Shown here: piece by piece, positions 11,012-21,709 of the stretch
Numbering within the stretch: the stretch's first letter is position 1
How the letters are laid out: each line of letters opens with the position of its first letter
Assembly (NCBI GenBank): GCA_020631735.1
Contig: CM036188.1
Coordinates: 10,830,214-10,894,213, forward strand
Direction of reading: 5' to 3'
From: Saccharum officinarum
Lineage: Eukaryota; Streptophyta; Magnoliopsida; Poales; Poaceae
DNA: 64,000 bases
Position numbers and translations under genes: made by a program
Notes under the pieces: generated by a model
Seen by the model: only the letters and a program-made list of their open reading frames with translations
Database searches by the model: none
Told to the model about the DNA's origin: nothing

Positions 11012-11932
11012 TTATATATGACGCGTCAAATTCTGATGGATTTTCAGTGCTGACCAGTTATTGGAAGTGTAGGGGCTTTGGTGCATGTAGCCGTACATTG
11101 CTGTTGGTGTCTCCGGCTCCAGCTCCGGTGCTGGACCACAGTCAAGGTTCACGCCGAACAGCCGGAGCCGCCTTGACAACGGTGCTGAAGCTGCACTGCA
11201 ACTCCTGTTGTCTCTGTCCGATTGAGATTCTCCTGCAATTGTTCAGCAGAAATGGTGATGTAAGAGGTATCAGAAGACTACGTTGCAGATCTTTCTTTAC
11301 TTTTTGTTATCAGTCTTTTACCTGCATGTTGCATGTTGCTATGATAATGGTCCATTGAGTGACGGTACGCATGGGAATTGGCCGGGCTGGTTGGGTATGA
11401 GCCTGATGTGCTGTAGCACATTGGGCTCCAAGGCTGCTGCTCTCCGCCAGTGCTCTGCGCAGGTGCCACTACGCTCACGGCCGGTGGCGGCGGTGCCGCA
11501 GCCACTGTTGCACTCTCACCACGGCGCCTGTAGCTGATGAATAGGCGGTCACCCAGCCAAAACCACGCATCCTCTCGAAGTGCACCACGTCGCCGGCGTC
11601 AAGTTGCTTCTCCTTGACGTACCGGCTCCAGCCCTTGGTGAGCACGTAGCTCTGGCTGCTCGTCCAGTACGAGTACCGGAACCGCCATGGCTTGCCAGCC
11701 TCGTCCTCGAAGGACAGGATAAGGCCTTTCTCACCGGAGTCGCCACTGAGAGGGAAGTACCTCTCGGCGTGCTGCTTGGGGATCACCAGCCTGTTGAGCT
11801 TGCCCACGTCGCTCGGCGTCAGGGGCTTCTCGAACAGGTGCTCCTTCTCGAAGTGGTAGTGAAGTTTGTGTACATGGCCACACCCCAGGGCCAGGCCTGG
11901 TGGTGCTCTTGGGAGAGATGATTCATGGCCAT
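11012..11932 (-). pseudogene. B3-domain transcription factor, frameshifted copy (copy A)
   Basis: Same gene as the intact one at 20644-21563, with exons at 11322-11932 and 11012-11232. Relative to copy B it lacks one A near 11865 (GAAGTTTGTG versus GAAGATTTGTG), which breaks the frame after about residue 23, and one A near 11555 (ACCCAGCC versus ACCCAAGCC), which breaks it again just before the end of the B3 domain. Exon 1 is therefore 611 instead of 613 bases. The B3 domain body itself is still open (11475-11807). A TATA-like box lies at 12072-12078 on the minus strand. The rest is virtually identical to copy B, so these single-base losses may be consensus errors in low-coverage contig-end sequence rather than real mutations. 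If real, this copy would be non-functional. Confidence 0.8.
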
Positions 11933-12071
11933 TCTTCTGCTGGAGGAAAGAAAGAGTTACGGAGCGAAGAAGTGTGTGTTAGGTTCCTGTCTGCAGCGAA
12001 AGCTTGACTGTGGGGAGGAGTAGCAGTGATGGTGTGTCGCGTAGAGAACCATGCAGGTGTCTTGGTCAGGC

Positions 12072-12078
12072 ATTTATA
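12072..12078 (-). promoter_or_regulatory. TATA box upstream of B3 gene copy A
   Basis: Minus-strand TATAAAT, about 140 bases upstream of the ATG at 11932, at the same place as in copy B. Confidence 0.5.
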
Positions 12079-14828
12079 GCCTCCCAAGCAGGACTTTGGA
12101 AGCGTCTATGAGATGTAGTATTAATATTTCCCTGGAACATAACATGAGGTCTTGATGCATTTGATCTAGCTTGGAGGAGGGCAGGAGTTTTTAATCTGGG
12201 CTAGACAGGAGGAATCAAAGTGACGGGCTTCAGAGGTGCTGAGGTTAGAATATGTAGTCTGAGCTAGCTGATGAGGGACGATCAGGTGGTGGTACTTCAA
12301 AGTTGGTGCCTGGCCATTGTGGCCTTACCACAGCCATCCAGGGAGGTGGAGAGGAGTAGGCCCTACCATTGGTTTCCATGTGCTCTGGTGGTTGGAGCCT
12401 ACGTGAGACCACTGTCATTAGCTCCCCATTTTTATCTGCAGGAGTGTAGGTTTTTCAGTTCGATCTGTCTCTAGGACGGTGAAAGAAAGTCCTGGTTGTA
12501 TTAGGAGCTGAAACTTGTAGAGTGTGGACTGTGGAGGCATGAGGCACCCTAGGCTAGATTAGGTGAAAAGATGCATCGATAGATTGGCACCAGTTTCATA
12601 CCTGTGGTCCGCATGGAATAGCTGGTGGGCAATTACTTGTTAAGGGTACTGATCTCGCAGGATGTGACACTTGAGGCGTATGGACTGTGTGCTCTAACTA
12701 TCACGCACTATTTTGTACTAGTACCAGCCATTTTCTGATCTCAGATTCAATACAATCAAGGGTTTTGTCAGGCCTGCCTCATTGAATAGGTGGCTGACCA
12801 CCTAATAGGGCAGCAAGACTTCCATGTAACAAGCTGGTTCTGGTTGGATTCTTACACAATTGATGGAATTGGCGGTAAGAGATTATTTTCTCATTCAAAC
12901 CATCCTTGTAGGACAACCTGCCTGCCTCTGTTGAGGACCAATTGCAAAGAGAGAATACTCTATTTCTCTCTGTTATTAGCTAACCTTTTGTAAGGACCGG
13001 TGCTCTTCTCGACATGGCATTGGGCATTTGGGGAGCACCTCTTGTTGTTGGAGGATTGGGATGCAGAACAGTTTATGATCTGTTTTCCTACATTTTTAAT
13101 GACAGATCTGTATCAAGTGCTGTATAATATGAAGGACAAAATCGGCGATGTGCTTTGCTTGGTACTTTGGAGACAAGTATTCCATCACATGGTTATGAGC
13201 GGAGCAGTACATGGTTGGATACATTGTATGCTGACTAATATATGCTCTTGTGATTTGTGAAGTATTATTCAGTTTGTCAACCTTTGGGAAACCAGAGGGG
13301 CCATTAGGGTCCTCGTTCTGTTAGTAGGTACGGTCAAGAGTCCAGTAGTGACCGAATGGATCTTCAAAGATGATCACTCCGTTCATTCTGTTACTTGGCT
13401 GTTTCTAACATTTATAATTAGATTATTAGGTTAGTTCCATATATTTGAAAATCACAGATATTTATTTATTTTTCTGACCCAGCCCTTTTCTTTTGGATCC
13501 ACGACCAGATAATTGGTGATATGTGATTATTATCTCACGTGGCATTAGCCTTATCTGTCCTGCTTTCTGTTCCTGGGGCTTCAAGTTCCCAAACGCCACA
13601 ATATACGAACATTGGAATGAGAAATAGGATCAAGATCGGACCTGGACAAAGATCTGCCCTGTCCAATTTCCAAAAGCTTTTCGAGTCAGATGGTATGATT
13701 TCTGTCCCAAGCTCGTCCAGCTTTTTCCATTGATGCATGTATACAACTCACAGCCCTCACAGTTGCCTGCCTCCATTTGACGCAAATCCCCATACGGTAT
13801 TCTTAACTTTGTTGTTTTCTGTGTTCATGAACTTCGGAATATGCAACAAGTGAAGTTGCTAATCACTTGCTACATGTACAGATGCACTGCAAAAGACTAG
13901 TATACTCGATGGCATGGCAATGGCAGAGGTAATCTTGATTATACTATAATTAGTCTATATTTAGCATCTCTTGGAGTATGAAACGGTATGAAACAATTGA
14001 GTTCAGTTGGTGGAATCTCTTAGCTTTCAAGGGTACTCCATTGCAGCTCAATGCAAATGATGAGCCCTTGTTCGCTAAAGTCGAATAGGCTTGTAGAGTC
14101 CCATGTGTTACATTTTCTAGTGGCCTCATGAGGATGGGATCATGAGAGGGAGACTTCATAAGCATGTCCCATTATAAAGGTTTTCATGACCATTCAAACC
14201 TAACAGGAAGACTTTGTGAAAAAAAACTGAAAGATATATAGGTACAGAAATTTACATATCAATTCGATACTCTTGTATTAGTATTATTGGCAATAGCATA
14301 TTTGCACGTATCACGTTGACCAAGAATGAAGATACTATATGGTTGAATGCGAATTTATTAAACATGTGGCAGGATGCACTACTAGATTGTAAACTACACG
14401 GGAGCTCATTTTGCAGCACCGGAACAGTGCATGCACTGGGCTATGAATTTTGACCAGAGTGCGTGATATTTAAAAGATGACCATGCGAGTACCAGTAGGG
14501 AACCACGCAGCAGGGTCCTTTGCTAACTCAATCATGCAGCTCACCTGCCCCTCCCAAGACCAAGAGAGCTTTTGATAATGTAGGTTTGGTTTCTCCATGC
14601 ACATGAATGATTTGGTATCTTGTGGAATTGAATACAAAATAACTCAAGATAGGGGACACATGCTATTGCCCCTGGTTTTGTTTATTGTTGTGGTCTCGGT
14701 TCCCTTTTCGTACGGCCATGCCTGTTTTGCCACAGAATTCATGCATGCATATGCATTGGGCTGAAAAAACCAACCTTGAGCGCCATGTTACTCTTCTCCT
14801 TTCCCAAATGAGGCCCTGGAAATGTGCA
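12079..14828. other. Upstream region of B3 gene, copy A: no gene seen
   Basis: About 2.7 kb without a recognisable coding region, RNA gene or bounded transposon. By position it is the promoter-side flank of the minus-strand B3 gene. The equivalent in copy B is 21710-24464. Confidence 0.4.
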
Positions 14829-14928
14829 NNNNNNNNNNNNNNNNNNNNNNNNNNNNNNNNNNNNNNNNNNNNNNNNNNNNNNNNNNNNNNNNNNNNNNNN
14901 NNNNNNNNNNNNNNNNNNNNNNNNNNNN
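14829..14928. other. Assembly gap (100 N)
   Basis: Exactly 100 unknown bases, a conventional placeholder length for a scaffold join of unknown size. The sequence before it (copy A end) and after it (copy B start) belong to the two ends of the same duplicated unit. Confidence 0.99.
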
Positions 14929-17900
14929 GGCTTTTGCAATGGTACATATGACATATTTAGCAGTCGTACAGAAGACTCTAGACCAAGACCTTACGTATGT
15001 TAACGTCTGAGGAGTATGTTACTATGTTTCATACCCAATATAATGGATACAGGTACAAGTGTGCTTAGTCACTCAAGAAGCATAAGATGGTGAGAGTCAC
15101 ATATTTAGATATTGAATATCACAAATTTAGATATTGAATATTTTATCTATATATGTAACAAAAGTTATGTATCTAAATAGTGTATGTCTAAATGCATAAC
15201 AAAGGCTATGTACCGATACTAAAAAAAAGGCTATGTACCTTAAAAAGTCAGATTGACTTATAATTTGAAACAGAAGAGAATATTTCTCAATCTATGGATC
15301 CTCCTTGTGTAATAATGCTATACAATCCCTGCATCAACATGTGCGATATCGTTTAGTTTTCTATTACAAGAAAACAACCACTCATGATTGAGGCTCCTGG
15401 AGAGGGGGATTTTTTTTTTTGAGAGGAAGTCAGCTATTCTGCTCGTGCGAAATTGATTGAGATCGCTTGGGCCAACGTAGCAATTTATGTCCCAAAATCC
15501 AACAACTAAGTGAGGCCTAATAAAAGGCCTACATATAACTACCGTCCTCTGATTTTCCCAAGAGAGATGGGCATTTTCCAACGTTTCCCCATGATGATAT
15601 AACCTGGGCCATACCTTTGTTGGGCTTGCAGGACCAAACTCCAAATGCCTAACGCTAGCGCCCCAAGGCCCAAGCTAGCCCGGCCCGCCATTTCCATCCA
15701 CTCGCCGTTCTCCCACACACAACACTGGCCGGCCGCGCGGCGGATCGCCGCCCCTCGCATCCTCGTCGCGCCGCCGCACCGCGCGTGTCTTTCGTGTTCG
15801 ACGGAATGCCCCTGCTGGCGGGGAGAGGTACTTGCCATTCCCCCTCCCCACGCGCGCTATATTGCAGGTGCCTTTTACTGTGTTCTCGCGTCGCTGCCGC
15901 GGTTTCTGCATCCCCTGAACCCCGGTGATTTCGAGGAAACATGAGCGTTTTCGAATTTCGACGGAGGGTTCTTCACGGGGGACTTATGAGCTCGCGCCAT
16001 CGTTGTCTGTGTGGACCTGTGTCGCGCTGCCCCATGCGCGCCACGGGAACGCCTTGCGACGAGCTCCTCCTGCTGGCTGGCTGCTCTGTATTGGCTCTCG
16101 TGCACCAGTTGGGTGTGAGATGGATGTGCAGTGACTGTTTAAGTTGGTGACAGGTGTTTCGCAAGTTGTCAAGTAGATGTTTCTAGGATGGGTCCGACTC
16201 ATTGATGGACGATTAATAACAAGCTGAGGAAAACTCATTTTGAAGCAAGAAACTTGCTCACAAGATTAACTGCAGATGTGATTTGCCGGATGTAGATGAT
16301 GGCCTAAATGAATAGCCACTTTAACACCACATTTCAAAATAGGCATCTTACTTTTGGTTTAGTCTGCTTGTCTTCTAAGTTCGTTCTGATATACATACAA
16401 GGACCTCATGACCTGCAGGGACTCCATCCACGCATTCCTTCATGAAGATGGCAGCTCAGGTTACTGGACACCTAGTCATCGTCGTCGTCGTCAGAACTCA
16501 ATAGGTTTTCTACGTTTTAAGGATGGATCGTGGTCATGTGGGGACTTCTGCTGATTGAGAAGGACTGAACGAGAAGGAGCAATCACCTTCCCGTGGTACT
16601 GCCTGTCATCATGTGCTAAATTATTGTCACGTGAGTAGTGACACTGCTGCTCCAAAGATCTATGTCAGGGCTTACATTGACAGGTTCCTCATCCAGGTCA
16701 ATAATGTCGTGCTACCGAGACCCCATCTTGCATAATAGCAGCACTATCATCTTGAACTGTGCGTAGCAGATGGAAGCGCAGGTGTGGGGGCCGGCCTTTT
16801 GCTCATCTGAAGTTCTGAACGGATCACCATCTTGTACATCAGTTCTGGTATTATCGTAACACTGTATGTTCTTAGCTATGCAAAATTTTGCTATTGTAGA
16901 AGTTCGTGTGGAAGTTGGATCTCTTTTCCGCTTTGCTTTCGTTTGCCCGAGCACTGCACTCGCTGGATACTGTTACTGTACTGAAGTACACGACGAGCTC
17001 TGGAAATTTCGTTAGGTTCTCCTTTGCTCAGGTGCTCTTCCTTTTATGCCCTTTGCATTTTCTTATCTTTAGTAGTTATTAGTTAAATTCTGTGTTGCAG
17101 TTTGTTATCTTGCGTTTTCTTCATTTTTATTGGAATAGTATTATCGTTGAACTTACCCATCTAGGTTTTATATCCATATTGCTTTTAGCTTGATGATTAT
17201 TTAATGAATCATTCTGGCTTGAGCAATTGGTATCCAAGTGTCCCTGAGGATTTTGACAAATTTTTTTTATTGGAACTTAAGTTTTGCAGCAATAATTGTT
17301 TACTGTCTGTCCTAGCTCCGGCATGGCAATGAGCAGGAACATTCTAGAAATAATAACGGACACTTTTGCTCCACTTTTAATTATCTAATGACAAGCAGTT
17401 GTTTCCAGTTTGCAAGCACATGTTTTTTTTTTCATTTTTTTGAAAATGAACTGTGCTATTCAGTACTATGCCTTTTCCTTTTTTAAAAAAGATTTCTGTA
17501 TTTTCATTGCTCATAAATAAACATTAATGTGATTTTCCTACTAGCATGTTGTTTCTGTTATGATTACTGATTAGTCTCCTTTGAGGATCTTGAGGTATTC
17601 ATTATCATCGACTCAAATATCTGTTTCCACACACTGTAGTACAGAAAGATTCGGATGATGTGAGGAAAGACAAATCCAATCTGTTTAATTTTTTTTTCAT
17701 TTGTTGTCATTTAACAACTTATTAATAGCTATGGGTGATTTCTGCACCATAGCGTGTTGGATCATATGTCATGTCCTTACAGAGTCCATTGGTTTACTAT
17801 CTGTCCATGCGACATCTGTTTCTCAAGGTAAGCACTGTTTATGCAGAAAAGTGGGCTCAAGAACCACTAGCAAGGATTTTAAAAATGACAAACATTGCAT

Positions 17901-18806
17901 TTAAAAGGCCAGTTATCAGGCTCACCACTAGCCTTTTCTTGAAGACCATGCTTGTTCATAACCTTGAGGAGGCAGTGGCTTCTTGGAAAGCAAGGAAATC
18001 AAGTGGTTGATTGCCTGATGGATGTATCATGGGCATTTTGTTGGTCCAGTCTGAGTTGGCCCCCTGTGTGCCAGTTTGTGGGTCGGGCCTCTGCTACGCA
18101 TTTTCCCAGGGGGGACCATCTCTTATATCTGCTGCATCCTCATCTTGGTGGCTTTCAATCTTGTGATGGTTACTTCTAGTGCCCCACCGTCAGCGTTGTC
18201 ATATGTATTCTTTCTTTGGTAGCCCCAAGTTTTGCATCCATGCAGCGAGTCTGCAATGAAACTGCTAGGTTGAGCATCAAAAGGTAAAAGTTGAAGATTT
18301 ATATGCATATTTTACATGGATGACATGATTAAACTGTACTTTGTAGTTGGGACCCTTTGATATTTTTCTTTTCCTCGGTATGTGTTATGTAGGGTGGGTC
18401 TACTTTATCATTATGGCAGTCACATGACCCATTTGCACTGATGTTAAGATAAACAATTTGGTGTTCAAAAGTCTTAATCATGTAACCCTGGGATAAGGCT
18501 CATCTTTTGCCACTAAGGAAAGAACCCCGGCACATGGCTTGTGCTCTAGACTTCTTAGTAAGCAGACAGGAAATCTTGTTATTGATACGGTAGTTAACCT
18601 ACTTGTTTAATCATCATTACCGCAGTTGCCACAAAACCCATTCAGATGAATCTGAAACCTGCGCAGTCATCGTTCCATTAATCAATCTAATGCTCTGGGA
18701 CCATGTTTAACGGTTCTGTCTCTGTTCTGTATCTATATATAGCAAATAAATACCTAGCTCTCCAGATACTTACAGTATCCCGTGGTCTTTAGGCTAGAAC
18801 TAACAA

Positions 18807-18944
18807 GTGCATGCTACTGAGTTACATGAAATACTTGTTAGTTAAGTATACTATAGACTCTTCGTGCATGTATTTGTGCATGCTACTGAGTTACATGAAA
18901 TACTTGTTAGTTAAGTATATTATAGACTCTTCGTGCATGTATTT
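18807..18944. repeat. 69-bp tandem duplication (copy B)
   Basis: Equivalent of the pair at 9175-9312; here the second unit begins GTGCATG instead of GTGCGTG. Confidence 0.9.
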
Positions 18945-20643
18945 GTCTTTATCTTTGATGTGTTTCACAAATTGATGCTACAGTAATCCTTCTCGCTTAC
19001 CCTCGGGCCTTGGTTAAGAGCCAATGTTTAGTTAGTTGATACTCCTCTAGGTGTCTACTTCATTTTATTGACTGGTTGTCTAAGTAATAAACTGTTGTTA
19101 GCCCTGTACGAGCTATTTTTTGCCCCTTCTTTACATAAGCAACAAAAGTAGGAGACAGTCCTCTGTTTTTCTTTTGATACATGCTGTAAGGAATCTTCAT
19201 GCTTATTGGAGTTTTGTGGCCTTTTGTGTCGAACATTGCCCTTAGACCATCAACTTAGCCAGCCTTTTCTTAGTATCCTACTAGGGCAATTGATCCCACT
19301 TGCACACTTAAACTTTTGTTGCACCTTTCCTTACCCAGGGAACAAAAAGGTGGAGACCAGCTTTAAAAGATTAGGACATGAAAATCCCCAGGTGTCGGCA
19401 TCGCTTATGCCCCCATCATTTCTTTAAAATTGAAGGTTTGTGATTTTCTATGTAAATTACCACTGTGTCTATGTATCCTTATATGCCATTATTTTAGGCT
19501 TTAGGGTCATTTCCTTTTCTTCCTTTGATTATGTTCCTCTCATGGTTCCCTTAGCCACCCGAAAATTTATAAACACAACACTTTCATTCCATTTATCGTG
19601 ATAGTTCCATCAGCCAAATTAACCATTGACTGTTATTTTGTTGTTGGCCTATTTATTTTTGTACTAAGTGGGCAAACTACCCATAGATAACCTGTTAGGT
19701 TCAAGAGGAAGCACACTTAAATGGTTAAATAATTGAGTCTCATGACACCAACAATAAAAAATCTCCACTACCTTGCAATAATTGCAATTGGGTGATGAAA
19801 CAATACATATTTGGGCAAAACTCTGAAACAGAAAATTTGTCATTTATCTCACACAAACGTCCTATCTGATGGTGATGGTGTGGAAGGTCATTGCTTACAA
19901 AATCTTGGGCATGTAAGGGAGACCATCGCTATTGACAGCATAAAAGGATTAGCACTCAAAATATTGTTATAGAGGTGACTGATTTTCGCCTATAATCTTG
20001 CAAAAAAAACAGATTGCCACTTTTTTTGGGAGAAAAGGTGAAATACATTACTTTTGCACTATTGCCTACTTATCCCTTTATGTGAAAGCATTGCACCACT
20101 AATTGATTGCAGGATAGAACAGTAGAAGTAAGGAGACGGGGGAGGGAACAAAATCCCCATGGGGATATTGCATTGTTTCTTCAGGAGGCAGGTACATCAA
20201 CTTCACAGTTTGTTCTCTATTGGACCCACATAGACATAGGTACAGATGACGCATACATACACATCTCTGTCTGTCTCCTTCGATCTCCCTCACAACTTGA
20301 TGTTTCCTGAAACCTCCCACGCATGCCTGCTGCCAGATCCCGTACAGTAAGTAGGGTTTCTGGAAGCCATGGAAAAAAATAAAATAAAAACGGAACAGAA
20401 AAAGGCAGCATTCTGGGGGATGGAAGGAAGATTGCCCGGGAAACAAGGGATCTCTCCACTTCCTTCCTTTTCCTTGCACAGGTCAATTCAAACCTGTCAC
20501 TTTGTGCAAGTAGTACTAGGCTGCTGCTAGCAACTACTTTGGTGGTTTGGATTCTGCAAGCATAGTCTTAAATCTCCTCATCATGTTGTTATGGACTACC
20601 CCTGACATATTAAAGTTCCAAAACTCGTTAGCTAGAGGAACAT

Positions 20644-21563
20644 TTATATATGACGCGTCAAATTCTGATGGATTTTCAGTGCTGACCAGTTATTGGAAGT
20701 GTAGGGGCTTTGGTGCATGTAGCCGTACATTGCTGTTGGTGTCTCCGGCTCCAGCTCCGGTGCTGGACCACAGTCAAGGTTCACGCCGAACAGCCGGAGC
20801 CGCCTTGACAACGGTGCTGAAGCTGCACTGCAACTCCTGTTGTCTCTGTCCGATTGAGATTCTCCTGCAATTGTTCAGCAGAAATGGTGTAAGAGGTATC
20901 AGAAGACTACGTTGCAGATCTTTCTTTACTTTTTGTTATCAGTCTTTTACCTGCATGTTGCATGTTGCTATGATAATGGTCCATTGAGTGACGGTACGCA
21001 TGGGAATTGGCCGGGCTGGTTGGGTATGAGCCTGATGTGCTGTAGCACATTGGGCTCCAAGGCTGCTGCTCTCCGCCAGTGCTCTGCGCAGGTGCCACTA
21101 CGCTCACGGCCGGTGGCGGCGGTGCCGCAGCCACTGTTGCACTCTCACCACGGCGCCTGTAGCTGATGAATAGGCGGTCACCCAAGCCAAAACCACGCAT
21201 CCTCTCGAAGTGCACCACGTCGCCGGCGTCAAGTTGCTTCTCCTTGACGTACCGGCTCCAGCCCTTGGTGAGCACGTAGCTCTGGCTGCTCGTCCAGTAC
21301 GAGTACCGGAACCGCCATGGCTTGCCAGCCTCGTCCTCGAAGGACAGGATAAGGCCTTTCTCACCGGAGTCGCCACTGAGAGGGAAGTACCTCTCGGCGT
21401 GCTGCTTGGGGATCACCAGCCTGTTGAGCTTGCCCACGTCGCTCGGCGTCAGGGGCTTCTCGAACAGGTGCTCCTTCTCGAAGTGGTAGTGAAGATTTGT
21501 GTACATGGCCACACCCCAGGGCCAGGCCTGGTGGTGCTCTTGGGAGAGATGATTCATGGCCAT
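20644..21563 (-). CDS. B3-domain transcription factor, NGATHA-like (two exons, 277 aa)
   Basis: DNA-binding transcription factor of the RAV/NGATHA branch of the plant B3 superfamily, acting in the nucleus; NGATHA genes limit lateral organ growth and shape floral organs in Arabidopsis. Exon 1 is 20951-21563 (ATG at 21563) and exon 2 is 20644-20864; the 86-bp intron has GT-AG borders and splits a Gly codon. The total is 834 bases, ending in TAA. Residues about 31-138 form one B3 domain with the characteristic [27 protein letters not shown] and GWSRYVKEK segments. There is no AP2 domain, which separates it from true RAV proteins. Exon 2 encodes [14 protein letters not shown] (about 228-232) is the known B3 repression motif. 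The N-terminus and the [10 protein letters not shown] region closely resemble rice Os03g0120900. Start chosen because MAMNH matches that family. No other gene lies close. Family identity is firm; developmental role is by homology. Confidence 0.9.
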
Positions 21564-21702
21564 TCTTCTGCTGGAGGAAAGAAAGAGTTACGGAGCGAAG
21601 AAGTGTGTGTTAGGTTCCTGTCTGCAGCGAAAGCTTGACTGTGGGGAGGAGTAGCAGTGATGGTGTGTCGCGTAGAGAACCATGCAGGTGTCTTGGTCAG
21701 GC

Positions 21703-21709
21703 ATTTATA
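21703..21709 (-). promoter_or_regulatory. TATA box of B3 gene copy B
   Basis: Minus-strand TATAAAT within GGCTATAAATGC, about 140 bases upstream of the ATG at 21563. Position and context fit a core promoter with a 5' UTR of roughly 100 bases. Confidence 0.55.

Larger units (their letters stand above)
5305..14828. repeat. Copy A of a 9.5-kb duplicated segment (ends at assembly gap)
   Basis: From GGCTTTGCAATGG at 5305 to GAAATGTGCA at 14828 this segment is repeated almost base for base at 14929-24464. Differences are mostly 1-base or homopolymer-length changes (for example the T run near 5780 versus 15412, and CCCTCCC versus CCCTCCCC near 6213/15842) plus scattered substitutions (9368 A versus C; the G/A in the 69-bp repeat at 9248). 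Copy A stops exactly at a 100-N gap and copy B starts exactly after it. This is the pattern of two overlapping contig ends, allelic or homeologous, that were not merged. Besides the B3 gene I see no recognisable gene in the unit. Confidence 0.95.

Noticed and set aside
20907..21563. Single-exon 218-residue version of the B3 protein as the main product
   Set aside because: Its last 14 residues are intron sequence; GT-AG splicing joins in phase to an exon encoding the conserved RLFGV motif.
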